A stretch of 64,000 bases of DNA from Branchiostoma floridae (lineage: Eukaryota; Chordata; Leptocardii; Amphioxiformes; Branchiostomatidae). The position numbers and the translations under genes are program-made. Below, piece by piece: positions 1 to 11,431 of the stretch (its first letter is position 1; every line of letters starts with the position of its first letter). The stretch spans positions 4,235,259 through 4,299,258 of the forward strand of contig NC_049982.1 of assembly GCF_000003815.2 (NCBI RefSeq). The letters run 5' to 3'. The notes under the pieces were generated by a model, which saw only the letters and a program-made list of their open reading frames with translations, did no database searches and had not been told where the DNA came from.

Positions 1-515
1 TTTTGCAATGATATGTGACAAATCGTCAGATCCTAGTGATTACCACGATATGATTTGATATCTATCGATATCGTATCTCATTTATGTACCCGACATCCAT
101 TCTGAAGTCTTAACAAACGATTGACAGAACGGAGTGATTCCAAGACTTTATCGACAAATCGGAACTTATTGGAGCTCTCCCTGTGATGACTCTACCTCTC
201 AGCTCAAGCTCAGAAAAGCTCGCGTTTTGTCGTGAATTATCGAACGTCTCAGAAAGAAGAACTCTTCCCGTCTTATTACTTCGTCTCACAGGATGGGACA
301 GTGTCGCCTCGCTAATATACATGTAGATGAAGAGTTGGCTCGACTTCAAAAGCAGGAAGAAAGCCATTTGTAGGAGAGGCCCCGAGGAGATGATTAAGTA
401 GCGGTGGGTGTCCTTTGCTGGATGATTGGTTGGTAAGCGGAGTGTCGCCCGGAGTGGTGTGGTGTCCTCTTCAGCAGGTTCACACCGACTCTCACGCGCA
501 GCTGGCGGCGTGCGG
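1..515. other. Noncoding, presumed Lhx1/5 intron
   Basis: No exon, RNA gene or transposon recognised. An open frame of 143 codons on the minus strand (110-541) has no domain, is Ser/Arg-rich and runs into the neighbouring minisatellite, so I treat it as chance. Confidence 0.5.
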
Positions 516-1125
516 GGGTTTGTTTTATCATAACTACGCAAATACCAGCTCTGTACTTCAACTCTGAAGACTGTTGGTTTGTTTGAATGAATCCTACACA
601 GGTGGTGAAAACCGTGCAGGTGCTACAGAAACATGTTTACTTTGTGTAAGAGTCAATTTTGACCATGGCGTTTGTTTTATCATAACTACGCAAATATCAG
701 CTCAGTTCTTCAACTCTGAAGACTGTTGGTTTGTTCGAATGAAACCCGCACAGGTGGTGAAAACGCTGCAGGTGCTACAGAAACATGTTTACATTGTGTG
801 AGAGTCAATTTTGACCATGGGCTTTGTTTTATCATAACTACGCAAACAGCAGCTCAGTTCTTCAACTCTGGACTCTGTTGGTTTGTTCGAATGGAAGCCG
901 CACAAGTTGTGAATACCGTGTAGGTGCTACAGAAGATTTTTACTTTGTGTACGAGTCAATTTTGACCATGGGGTTTGTTTTGTCATAACTGCACAAACAC
1001 AAAACGATAACCAGCTCCCTCCTTCAACTCTGGGTCTGTTGGTTTGTTAAAATGAAACCTCACATGTGGTACAAACGGTGCAGGTGCTACAGAAACATGT
1101 TTGCTTTGTGTAAGAGTCAATTTTG
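516..1125. repeat. 152-bp minisatellite, four copies
   Basis: The landmark TCATAACT(A/G)C(G/A)CAAA recurs at about 528, 680, 832 and 983, giving periods of 152, 152 and 151 bp. Each unit also carries GGTGCTACAGAA, AGAGTCAATTTTG and GACCATGG at constant offsets. Two short plus-strand frames (574-801 and 726-923) read the same repeat and give nearly the same peptide. That is expected from a repeat whose length is near a multiple of three and is not evidence of a protein. The copies differ by scattered substitutions, so the array is not very recent. Confidence 0.9.
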
Positions 1126-4100
1126 TTCCCGGAAAGCATCCTTGTTGAAGTGGCACGCTCGCACATCTTGTTTGTTTGTCCCTCTTTTCCCAAATCAAAA
1201 TTGTCACGAAACGAAAATTGCCCGCTATGATGCCCTGTAATTTCAATATGGGGAACCCTCGAGCCATATTGTAAAATGAGTTAATATAGGTCATAAATTG
1301 TCCTAAAACGTGTACACATAAAAGTCTGAGTGGAATGGTTTAGCACATGACACACTTTTGCAGCCGTGTTGCTGTATATGTTAGCTTTTATTTTTTCCAA
1401 CCTTGTCATGAATCAGCTTAAGTTAAGTATTATTTTTGAAAATGTTGTGTACATCTTTTGTTGTATATTCACATTTTAAAATGATTATAATATTCATACC
1501 TACCTCGTAAGCGTGCACGCACAAAGAAGAAGAGAGATATTATGCGGAGGATGGTATATTCAGCTGTCACTCTGGTACACACATCTGACTTTCTAAAAAT
1601 ATGTAGTAAATATCTATCTTAAATGAAAAAAAATGGAACTGTATGTTGACGATGTATGGCATGCACATCATTTGGTAGAAGTACATATTCTTGGCAGAAG
1701 AGTATCGAAATTCCCTGCAGAAGAGTATCAAAATTCTTGGAGGAGTCTGTCTTTTCTTAAGCATCTGTGGGCTATACTTAAATGTCTAAAATCACGTTTT
1801 GATTAAGTGAATATGTCTTGGTTCACTCTCATAAACAGACTAAAAAGAAGTGAGTGTATATTATCTGAGTTTCTTTGTTGGTTATGTTGAAAATGTTTCA
1901 TTTCTAGCCACTATCTTTATCTTCGTGCCGATCTCCTGTCTTCAACGTGAATCGGTCGTTCTCGGTAAAACAAATTAAACGCGGACTTAGTTATATTACC
2001 GTGGAACATCTTGGAAGCTGAATAGGGCTGACCCAAATATTTTGGTTGCAATGTTGCCGTCCAGATTTTCATTGATGGCATATAATTCACACGTAAAATT
2101 CTATGTTTTCCCGGACAGAAAGGAAATATTTGCACATCTCGGTTTGGCGACAGTTTCAGAAGACATGCGAGCGTTTCTGTGTGTATAACTATTGATTGAT
2201 CAGACGACCTCTCCCCGCCCTAACAACGATAATCTGGTCATTATGACTATAGGACATGTTTAAGTGGTTTGGTGAGCCCAGTCTTCCGAAGGAGCACGGA
2301 CCGCGGCTGGGGGAAGGGTATTGTTCAGGGTCTGGTACGGCAGCGTTCTACTGGTTCAGGATATGCTTCTTTCTCTTTGAAGGCATGAATCTGGTCGTTT
2401 TAGCTGTGACATATGCAGCAATTACATGCATAGAAAACGTTTGTTTTCGCACTTAAAAATAAATAACCAACAATCACATAACATCTGAGAGAGGTTGTTT
2501 ATTCTTGTGACTGCAGTATGATAGAAGAAGTAATGGGATATAAACAATGGCAAGAACGAAAAGAAATAAATACTAAACTGGTATAGTTTATGCTTACCAT
2601 ATGCATGATTTATGAATTAAACCTTTGCGGAATGACTAGCAAACTTTGAGTCAGGAAGCCAGGCAATTAAATGCACTTCTATCAACGTTTAATTTTATAT
2701 TTCTCTGATTTGCTATCCGCACCATACATCATTTTAACTGTAGTTTAATTAGTCATATAAACGTATGCTAATTAATTAAAGCAAACTATTAATTATTCAG
2801 TAGCATTTAATGGCAACAAATCAGCAACTTTTTAACCATTCAGCAATGATATCACGTTTGCACAGCAATAATGCCATTCTTGTTGTTCTGTTGCAAATAA
2901 TTTCAAACTTCAAGCCTGACGTCGACCTCCGAAAGTCCCCCCTAAACAGAAAGCGACAAGTTTTCCACCATGTCTTGTTCACAACAAGACGCTCTTAATT
3001 AGACGAAGGACCCCTTCACAGCCCCTGGTGACACCCTACCCTTCCATCAACACAAGGGCCCTTCCTACTCCACAAAACCGCTTTGAAAAATCGCCCATCA
3101 AAGTCGACAGCCACTGTGTGATCCGCCCCGCTGCAAGTCACCGGTCCGTAATTTCAGGGCGTCTCGCCAAGTGCTGAACTACAACTACCACGTCCACGGT
3201 GCTGAATGGCCCTCCATTCCCCGTTATTGTGCCGCTAGAAACGGTCCAATTTTCGTCGCCGAGGCGGTATCAAAGCCGGCGCGGCGGCTGTAAAAAGGGA
3301 AATGTAGTAGAATGTAGTGCCGGGATTGCCGACAACATGGCCACTTCAGAACGGATGACGGACGCGGGTTTGATCTCTGAATGGCCGGCTTGGTGTCGTT
3401 TGTGAGAATTGACGAGTCTGAAACGGAGATGTCTCCTATTCAGTGTTGTCAAGGGTGTCGCTTTGAACAAAGTTTTTGATATATCACAGGCAAGAATTCG
3501 GTGTCCTGTTTTGTGACTCGCTAAGCTTGGGGAACATGAGTAACATTTAGTGAATAATAACAGTGTCAAGTTCAGCCAAAAGCGTCTAATTATATACCAG
3601 CACGACGGTATGGCATCGTATTCTGGATTCATGTGCTTGGAACGTAAATATCTTTCTCAACTTTGCCACCAGCGTTACTAGTGCCTATTCTGAGCGTTTG
3701 AAACTCTTCAAATGTGAACTTTGGCGAACTCTTGTACAAGATGAGTTGGTGTCTTAAGGTTTGCTGAGGAAGGAAACTTTGATGTGAACACGGCGGTATC
3801 CCGTCTCCTCGTGAATGGATGCCCCGGTTTCCATCGTTGATGCCGCCATATTTATAACGGTATTTCCTCGGTGGCTTCGGGTTCCAGGTTGGCTTGATAG
3901 ACTAGGCTAGGATTAGTTATTAACAGGCTCCGCTCCGGCACGTAGTCAGGTTCTGTCAGGTGAACAATATCCGCTCTCACAGCAGGGTACTGCCTCGGAT
4001 CCTCTGCCAAATCTGTCCGTATCTTGACAAATTGGAACAACTTTTGCACTTTTGCTTTGAAGCTGGCGCCGTATTTGTTACAGTCCATTCTGTATCATGT

Positions 4101-5111
4101 GTCCAAAGAAAGAAAGAAAGAAAGAAAGAAAATTTTTCAATGCCTTCAGAAACTTTTAAAATGAAAGGTACATGTAGTATGTCAGATGCCCAAGAAGAAA
4201 ACAGTGCCTTAAAACTCGATAACATTAGTAAGGGGAGGATGTAGCTATGTTACAACCTATAGCTGTCAATTACAACGCCATGTGTAGAAATGTTCATGTA
4301 AACTTCGCCCTGAGGGTGCCATGGCACTGAATTTGGCTTTGGGACAGTGTAAAATATGTTTGGACTGCCTCATCCAAGCATGAACGCGAGTTGGCGGTTC
4401 TGTTTACGCTTCAGGTACGCTTTGCCATCACCTTTCGTCTTGAGACAGTGTGAAACGAGACCGGACTGTTCGCATGTTGGCAGGTAGACAGTCCCGTCCA
4501 CGGTAAAGGCGCGCCGTAGCATTGCAGTTAGGGATGGGCTATATATCCTCCGCGGATCTAGCTTCAACCAGGCCTTACTAGGGGGTACGGGGATTGTAGA
4601 AGTCGGCAAAAAATCAGAACATTTGCCAGGGCAGCGCGTCCGCCCAATTCCTGTGGTAGCAACACTCCCCTGGCAAATTATTCTCTCTACATTAGACAGT
4701 ATAATACGTCCGTTTGGTAATACCCCTGTCACATTGCGCGAAAGTCGATCGGACGACGAGTCTGCGGCAGTCGCCCGAGCCTCGCTTATGATAGTACTAG
4801 TAACTTTTTTGCACAACAATTGTACAAGGTACAAAGTATGACTTATATGTGACAGGGACGGCTTTCAGGTGAAAAATACTCGCAACCCTCTGTCGATCTT
4901 AAATATGGCCATCCTTCCATCGATACGCTCGAAGATCGTGGATATTTAGTCTGTGTAACACAAACTCCGCTGTCCAGGGCTGTAACTGGCCCCTCCCCGG
5001 GGGCCGGTGGATGTTTGGCGGGCTGCTATAAGCGAGATTTAATCAGGCTAGTTGATATTGTGACAAGGTATTAAGGCTACGTGGATCTGAGGCCGGTTTT
5101 TTTATGTATGA
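1126..5111. other. Noncoding stretch with minor simple repeats
   Basis: No exon or element recognised over most of this stretch. It is AT-rich from 1250 to 2800. A short (AAAG)n run lies near 4105-4131. A small inverted repeat sits at 4620-4630 and 4668-4678 (ATTTGCCAGGG and its complement), possibly the core of a decayed transposon. The segment near 4808-4845 resembles, in the same orientation, the complement of the LINE 3' end at 39283-39320, but it is too short to classify. No LIM domain pattern (paired CxxC) was found in any frame. Confidence 0.45.
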
Positions 5112-5155
5112 GCTCCGCAGAGCCGGGAGTTTTTGATGAACGATCTCTGCGGAGC
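5112..5155. repeat. Perfect 11-bp inverted repeat
   Basis: GCTCCGCAGAG at 5112-5122 is followed by its exact complement at 5145-5155, with a 22-bp loop. A very similar arrangement (TCCGCGGAGA) occurs at about 34.7 kb. It may be a hairpin or the core of a small element. No flanking target duplication was identified. Confidence 0.6.
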
Positions 5156-5265
5156 GTTCTGCTGTTCGGGGGAGACGTGTGACCAAACGGTTCGGAAGTT
5201 GTCGTCACGATTCAGGCGTGATGAATGCGTGTGACGCGCCCGGGACTGCGGCGTGCCAGCATACA

Positions 5266-5782
5266 TAGGACTCGAAATACAATGGAAGCCGCTTAATTGC
5301 ACACCCCATTTGCCAGTTTATTTCGTGCAATTATCCGAATGGTGCAACAAAGCGAAGTTATTAAGCTGAACCGCGCCACCATGCGATTTGGGGATTTCGT
5401 GCAATTAACAGAAGTCTTCGATTATCCGGTGTGCAATTAACTGGCTTCTACTGTACTTTTTCCTGCATACCTGCACCGGTGCAAGTAACATTGAAAATTA
5501 CCTGCACCAGACAAATCTTACCTGCACCACTGTGAATTTAGGAAGTATGGATCATACTAAAATTGTTCAGGAACCATTGCTATTTTTTTCTTTTATACTT
5601 TATAGGTGGTAACGTTCAGCTGATAACAATCCACATACACCTACACATCATATGCCATTTATGTATAAAACCAGTACATGGACCAGTGCAGGTTAGATGC
5701 AGGTAGGTAGACACCAAAACACCTGCCCAGCTCCAATTTTACCTGCACTAACCTGCATATGCAGGTGGTATTTCGAGCCCTA
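5266..5782. mobile_element. Outer inverted-repeat DNA transposon, interrupted
   Basis: The left end TAGGACTCGAAATA (5266-5279) is matched by the complement of the right end TATTTCGAGCCCTA (5769-5782). Both ends continue into CCTGCAT/ACCTGCA motifs just inside. The interior is rich in CCTGCAC and GCAGGT words and has no coding capacity, so it is non-autonomous. The left arm is cut by another element (5280-5455); without that insert the body is about 340 bp. The terminal sequence resembles hAT-type ends, but no convincing 8-bp duplication was found, so the superfamily is open. Confidence 0.65.
5280..5455. mobile_element. Pogo/Tigger-like MITE with TA duplication
   Basis: This 176-bp element begins CAATGGAAGCC and ends GGCTTCTACTG. 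The terminal inverted repeats continue as TTAATTGCACACC inside the left end and its complement inside the right end, about 26 bp with three mismatches. It is flanked on both sides by TA (5278-5279 and 5456-5457), the duplication made by Tc1/mariner/pogo transposases. Terminal CA(G/A)T and the TTAATTGCAC core fit the pogo/Tigger type from family knowledge. It has no open frame, so it depended on a transposase elsewhere. It lies within the left arm of the outer element. Confidence 0.8.
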
Positions 5783-5841
5783 ATTACTGTACATAGGATT
5801 TTTTAGGACTGGGGACTGGCGAATTGTGGGGACGTGCTAGT

Positions 5842-6003
5842 CTTCAGGTAGATCCTACTGTGCCATAAGATAGTATCAAAACTGGCCAAAGAGTATAGCC
5901 GGGCAAAGGTAGTCAGATGGGCACATACACACCCCTAGGCCGGGGTCACTCCTCTGCCAGCTTTTGATACTATCATATGGTACCGTAGGATCTGCTTGGA
6001 GGT
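5842..6003 (+). mobile_element. Palindromic MITE family A, copy 1
   Basis: The left arm 5850-5885 (AGATCCTAC...GATAGTATCAAAACTGGC) is repeated in reverse complement at 5956-5993, giving a hairpin with arms of about 37 bp and a 70-bp centre. The centre holds CAAAGGTAGTCAGATGG and CACACCCCTAGGCC. Two relatives lie within 3 kb: copy 2 at 8300-8465, whose centre is in the opposite orientation, and partial copy 3 at 8643-8735. No coding capacity. Confidence 0.88.
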
Positions 6004-6188
6004 TAAGGGCGAGCTGCCTGGGGTACGTACACCCCAGTCCACTGGGGTTGCGGCTGCCCTAGGACTATACATAGCAACTAAAGATTTATTCTTCACCGTG
6101 ATTAGTTATTTCATGTAATGCGCAGTTTTAGGTCTTGTAGTATATGCATGAAGAAATAGTGGTTGCATCTGCAGGTTGAGATTGTCAA

Positions 6189-6202
6189 CCCCCCCCCCCC
6201 CC
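6189..6202. repeat. C14 homopolymer
   Basis: An uninterrupted run of 14 C. It is one of eight G/C runs of at least 12 bp in the window, the others starting at 40552, 40951, 41212, 42743, 47428, 54265 and 59759. Confidence 0.9.
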
Positions 6203-6360
6203 GTTCAGTTCAGTTCAGTTCATCCTCATTAGTCAGAAAAAAATACACGCGTCACCGTTTTATACGTCACGGTATGATGAACTGCAACACAGAGACAACC
6301 TATTTTCAAATCTCTTCATTCGTGATCCTGAAGAAATCCGTCAGAATCGGTTAGTCTGCC

Positions 6361-6825
6361 GGATGAATGTCTTGATGCGGTCCCGTTTTTATTTCCCACC
6401 CGCGGTCCGTCTTACCAACAGTCCTCTTGGCGCCCGTCAAACTCCGTCTAAACTGCCAAGATAACCCCTCGCGCTTCAGAGCGACAGAAAGGGTCCAGTC
6501 TTGCAGCTAAAGCCGCTCCCCAGCCGAATATGGAGCTTATTAGCTTACTTAGTCCGGCCGGACAGCGGCTGGAGGGTCCGGAATCTCCGCCAATGTCCCC
6601 GACAGTAAAACTGTCGCGCAGTGCCGGCGGGGGCATGGATCACGGAAAACCCCGGTCTCGCCGTCTTTAAGTCCTGACGGATGGATCTTCCTCTGTCTTC
6701 GAGGCAGGCTTTCTCCTCTCCGCTTCCCGTCAAAAGCGCCGGGCAGGAATAATTTTCCGCCAGGGAACCGGCGATGACCTTTCAGAGCCCGCCGGCGGTG
6801 CGAGGCGCCTGCTTAAGCCGGCCTC
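6361..6825. other. GC- and CpG-rich island, unknown role
   Basis: This block is visibly richer in GC and CpG than the AT-rich flanks (for example CCGGCCGG, GTCGCGC and GCCGGCG words). It ends abruptly at the AT-rich tandem repeat. The frames on the minus strand here show no domain. It could be a CpG-rich regulatory island or an old GC-rich element. I see no splice signals that would make it an exon of the LIM-homeobox gene. Confidence 0.35.
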
Positions 6826-7225
6826 AACCACGGGAGATAATTGAAAAAAAAGAGACATATTTTTGTACATTACTATGGTGATATTATATGCTGTGCTATG
6901 TGCCATAAGAGATAATTGAAAAAGACATATTTTTGTATATTACTATTTAGATATTATATACCTCAACCATAGGAGATGTTTTAAAAAATGACAATTTTTT
7001 TGTACATTACTATGGTGATATTACATACTATGATGTTCCATCAGAGATAATTGAAAAAAAAAGACATATTTTTTATATCACTATGGTGATGTTATATGCC
7101 TCAACTACAATGGATAATTAAAAGAAAGAGACATATTTTGGTACATTACTATGATGATATTCTATGCTGTTCTATGTGCCAGAAGAGATAATAGAAAAAA
7201 AGACAGATTTTTGTCTATTTTTTCT
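6826..7225. repeat. AT-rich tandem repeat, about 70 bp, six copies
   Basis: GAGATAATTGAAAAA or a close variant recurs near 6834, 6909, 6973, 7044, 7112 and 7185. Each is followed by GACATATTTTTGTACATTAC and a (T)ATGGTGATATTATAT segment. Spacing is 64-75 bp because of small indels in the A/T runs. Copies are diverged, so the array is old. Confidence 0.85.
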
Positions 7226-7429
7226 GAAAAAACAAAACACATCTTGGTACTATGTAGATATTATATACTATTCTATATCGATTCGTCCATCTAAAAAAAC
7301 GTCTGCAGTGATCAGACCATATTACGATATTTGGAAGCTAATCATGATCGATGCTTTTATGTGAATATTATTTACCGGTTTTGTTTCCTTGTCCGTAAAT
7401 ATACTTGTACGAGGCGTGGTCATTAAGAT

Positions 7430-7498
7430 AACAGCCATAACATCAAATGCACGTAGATGATTATGTGGCACCTAAAAATCGAACAACGCGACACGTAC
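7430..7498 (+). repeat. Left 69-bp direct repeat flanking a LINE tail
   Basis: AACAGCCATAAC...CGACACGTAC is repeated at 7777-7845 with the same length of 69 bp and only a few substitutions, all in the first third. The two copies bracket the LINE fragment exactly, as expected for a target-site duplication. Confidence 0.8.
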
Positions 7499-7776
7499 AG
7501 TCATGCCTTCAAATACCAGAGTTACCAACCTAGGATTGATGTGTTCAAAAATTCGTACTTTCCCAGAACTATCGTAGATTGGAATTTGTTATCACCAAGC
7601 ACAGTAGGGGCATCTTCTCTAGATAGTTTTAAAGAACGCTTGCAGATAGATGTGCAAAAGTTAGCTGTGACGGATCGTTCAGTGTAATATAACCAGCTGC
7701 TGCCGCGCCGCGTGCCTGCGAAGCTGGTGTGTTACGCCGAATGGCGGTTATACCGGCTATATAGATACAGATACAG
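7499..7776 (+). mobile_element. 5'-truncated non-LTR retrotransposon tail (LINE family B)
   Basis: The first part reads in frame (7499-7687) as the extreme C terminus of a LINE polyprotein: after HAFKYQSYQPRIDVFKNS it has YFPRTIVDWNLLSPSTVG and SLDSFKERLQ, ending RSV and a stop. FxPRTIxxWNxL...SLxxFKxxL is the usual end of reverse transcriptases of the CR1/L2/Jockey-type clades. A 3' UTR of about 90 bp follows. It can fold through CCAGC...GCTGG, and it ends in a (GATACA)n microsatellite tail rather than poly(A). Related tails lie at 55262-55423 and 58725-58970. The clade cannot be fixed from this short piece. Confidence 0.82.
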
Positions 7777-7845
7777 AACAGTCATAACATGAAACGCACA
7801 CAGATGATTATGTGGCACCTAAAAATCGAACAACGCGACACGTAC
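7777..7845 (+). repeat. Right 69-bp direct repeat flanking a LINE tail
   Basis: Second copy of the repeat at 7430-7498, starting immediately after the GATACA tail. From ATGATTATGTGG to the end the two copies appear identical. Confidence 0.8.
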
Positions 7846-8073
7846 GAATGTGCTGATAAGGACTTGAGTAGATAGCAGGAAATTTTGACGAATACTGCAG
7901 AGAGGATTAGGGTTGCTAATTGGTTTGGAAACCTCATCAGAAAGTCAATGAAATGTAGAGAACAAAGGATTTTGCAGACCATGAGCGCAAGTGGCTAAAT
8001 GTGGGAAGGAAGGGAAAGAAAAGACAGAAAGAAGGAAAGAGAAAGAAAGAAATGACTTTTAGTGTTTGATGTG

Positions 8074-8081
8074 TGACGTCA
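8074..8081. promoter_or_regulatory. CRE palindrome TGACGTCA
   Basis: A full 8-bp CREB/ATF consensus. Two further ACGTCA half-sites lie near 8205 and 8217. A single full site is weak evidence for regulation. Confidence 0.3.
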
Positions 8082-8299
8082 CAGACACCGTATGAAGAAG
8101 CGAAGAGTCGAACTTCTATTACGAAGTTTCATGTTTGAATGTCTACGTTACATGACTGTGATTATATAGATAACCCGGTATCATCCAACATGGCGGGCAG
8201 TACCTACGTCACAGTTACGTCAGTGCAAAACACCATATTAGGGTGAGTGTACATGTAGCTCACAGCATTAACGTTCATAGATACATTACGGCATCTAAT

Positions 8300-8465
8300 A
8301 TTGATATCCAAGCAGATCCTACGGTAGCATGATATAGTATCAAAAGCTGACAGAGGAGTGAAGATGGCCTAGGAGTGTGTATGCTACGTCTGACTCCCTT
8401 TGGCCGACTATGCTCCTTGGCCAGCTTTGATACTATCTTAAAGCACTGCTTGGAGATTATCTAAC
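8300..8465 (-). mobile_element. Palindromic MITE family A, copy 2
   Basis: CCAAGCAGATCCTAC... from 8308 is mirrored by GCCAGCTTTGATACTATC...CTGCTTGGAGATTATCT at the right end. The centre is the reverse complement of copy 1: AGAGGAGTG...GGCCTAGGAGTGTGTATG here against CACACCCCTAGGCC there. This shows that the same family inserted in both orientations. Confidence 0.85.
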
Positions 8466-8642
8466 TATTCCCGAGGCAACTTCAACAAGTCCACTATGCT
8501 AGGAAGTGAGCGTGCCTGCAACTTTGGTACATGAATAAGAACTTCAAGAATTAAATGGAAGAAATGCCCCCAAGGTCCTCACCATGAGTATAATAAGCAA
8601 TAGACGACGCGGCGCCATGTCCTAACTTGTTCAGTCCTTTCT

Positions 8643-8735
8643 AGATAATCTCCAGGCAGATTTACCAGTGGCATAAGATAATATCAAAGCTGGCTTAGGA
8701 GTATAGCTGGCCAAAGGGGGTCACCAGCCACTGTC
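8643..8735 (+). mobile_element. Palindromic MITE family A, half copy 3
   Basis: AGATAATCTCCAGGCAGAT starts the element and defines the full outer end of the family. ATAAGATAATATCAAAGCTGGC and a centre GAGTATAGCTGGCCAAAGGG follow. The right arm is missing, so this copy is truncated. Confidence 0.75.
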
Positions 8736-9275
8736 TAGATCCTCTGGTCCAATAGCAGGATTGCCAATCACTCCAACGTGTGCGCTACTTTGCCAATATC
8801 TTTAGTCATTTATTGGTTATAGATAAATTGACTAAACGTGTTCTTTTCTAAAACATATTAGCCATTGGCCCTATATAAAAATATTCATGATGAACATGTC
8901 ATAACGTTTATTGTCCGTCCTAAGTCGCTCACACACATAGCTTAACGCCAAACGCCGTCACTTAGCTTGCACGGTGGCATTAATGCTCGCCTTGTTCATT
9001 TTATTGGATCGGGCAAGAAGGAATTTAATTATCGCGGCAGTACATCTGTTCGGCATCGATTTTCAACCGATGTTATTCAACACGTGCGTTATGGCGCGAG
9101 TTGTAAGTAACGGCACGGTACGGCCATAGTCGTCGCCACGATTCGTCGTTCGATTTCTAACTTCGGGCATTTGGGAGGACAAAAGTGTACGTCCCCTGCA
9201 AAGCGCAACAGGCTGTTTCGGACCCATGTCGTTAGTTGGTTTTGTCACGGCCGGCTTGAAAATGCCATGGCGTCA

Positions 9276-9357
9276 AAATCGTACGACGATCGCACGACCT
9301 TTGTGACCGGGCCATAACGACGTGGCCATAGTCGTCGCAGGTCGTCGTACGATTTAG
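9276..9357. repeat. CG-rich inverted repeat with a third arm upstream
   Basis: AAATCGTACGACGATCG near 9277 and its complement GTCGTCGTACGATTTA at the right end form a hairpin. GGCCATAGTCGTCGC in the right arm also occurs near 9122, about 200 bp upstream, next to a diverged GTCGTTCGATTT. This is probably a decayed palindromic transposon. It lies just before the L1/Tx1-like LINE insertion. Confidence 0.6.
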
Positions 9358-9397
9358 ATGTTATTGAATATTCAGATGACTGTTAGAAAACCAACCC

Positions 9398-9408
9398 ATA
9401 TGGGCCGT
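9398..9408 (+). repeat. Left target-site duplication of the LINE
   Basis: ATATGGGCCGT, repeated exactly at 11464-11474 directly after the poly(A) tail. Confidence 0.85.
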
Positions 9409-11431
9409 ATAAGCTTACGACAATGTGGAAATATCATTTATAATCAAAGCAATGAAAACTATGAACTTTGGTGAAGATATGATTGGATGGGTGAAGCTTC
9501 TATATAATAACATAAAAAGTTGCGTGGTTAACAATGGGTACAGTTCCCCATGGTTCAATGTACAGAGAGGGGTGAGACAGGGCGACCCCCTATCTTCCAC
9601 TCTATTCATTATCGGGCTAGAAGTACTTGCATGCAAAATCAGATCTGACTCTAATATTCGAGGACTAGAGGTTTATGGCAAAACTCATAAAATATCCATG
9701 TACGCAGATGATATGACTTCCCTTCTAGCAGATGTGGACTCTGCAGGCAGACTTCTAGATACTTTACACTTGTTTAAAAGATGTAGTGGATTAGAACTAA
9801 ACCCTAAGAAAACTGATGCTCTGTGGGTGGGTCCTAACAAAAATAGAGAAGACAAACCACTACCAACACGCTGGCCCTGCACACCCATAAAAGCCCTAGG
9901 CACGCACTTTGGACACAATAAAGATATATGTTACAATAAGGATTTTGACAACAACTTTACAAAGATGAAAAAACTTTGCAATGTATGGAAAAGTAGAAAT
10001 CTTACCATTATAGGCAGAATTTTAATTATCAAGACACTAGGTATCTCCAAGCTTGTTTATAATTGTTCAGTTTTACATGCACCACCAACCTTTATAAAAC
10101 AAGTAAATGATTATATATTTCAATATGTGTGGCAAAACAAACCTCCCAGGGTTAAAATGAAAACTCTGATTGGAAAAATACCCCAAGGAGGACTAAAGAT
10201 GGTAAATTTTGTCACCAAGAATAAAGCTATAAAGGCAACATGGGTAAGAAGGCTTATTACAGATCCACTAAGGGAAAAAGAAAATCTCTTCTCAAAATGG
10301 GGAGGTTTCTTATTATTCAAATGTAATTTTTCATGTATACTGCTAGACTTGTCCAACCTACCATTGTTCTATAAAGATGTCATATCCTCTTGGGAAGAAG
10401 TAATACAGCATGAACCACTCTCACACAGACAGATCTGTTCTCAAATTATATGGAATAATAGATACATTGTAATTGGAACATCATCTGTATACTATAAAAC
10501 ATGGGCTAACGCAGGCATTATATATTTCAATGATTTGTTAAAAAACGATGGAACCTTTTATAGTATAACTGATCTACACAACACATATGGTATAGAAATC
10601 AATCCATGTCATGTATTAAAATACAACTCACTCAAAACAGCCATACCACAGAAATGGAAAGAAGTAGTTAAAAAAGATAGAAGAAAATGTTATCCTGAAA
10701 ACATCATACATTATACAGATAAGATAGACCCTCATACCCTCACATGTAAGCAAATATATGATATCCTGATACAGAAACAATTTGTATCACCAGGTCAAGA
10801 TAACAACATTATACAAAAAATAGGAAGTGATAACATTGAAAATGCATATACCAATGCCTTTGTTGTAACAAAAGACACAAAATTACAATGTTTTCAGTAT
10901 AAGATTCTACACCGGTATCTTGCGACAAACAACTGGCTACAAAAAGTTAACATCAAACAAAGCAACAAATGTAATAATTGTAATGAAGACCACACTATTG
11001 AGCACCTTTTTGTATATTGTCATGAAGTTGTACTTTTCTGGAAACACTTTTGTACATGGTGGAAAATCAAAACACAGCAAGATCTGAACATAGATGAGAA
11101 CTTGATTATATATGAAATATCTGAAACATATAGAGACAACAAGCTTTTACATTGTATCCTTATTGCCAAATATGTAATTTACACCTGTTTTTTGAAAGAT
11201 TTGAAACCAAACTTGAAATACTTTAAAGCTAAAATTGCCAACATGCCAATGATAGATATCCCTTAGATACACCTGTTAAGTCAATCACAGACCAATGATC
11301 AACGCTTGTTATCCCTCTCTCTCTCTCACCCAGTCCTGTTATACCACATGTTAATGTTTTTTTTTATTGTGCTCAAATGATGTATATGTATGAGGTATTG
11401 TGTATTATGCTGAAATATTGAATAAAGTTTG

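Noticed and set aside
574-923. Two small plus-strand proteins with similar sequence
   Set aside because: They are successive readings of the 152-bp minisatellite; the similarity is due to the DNA repeat.
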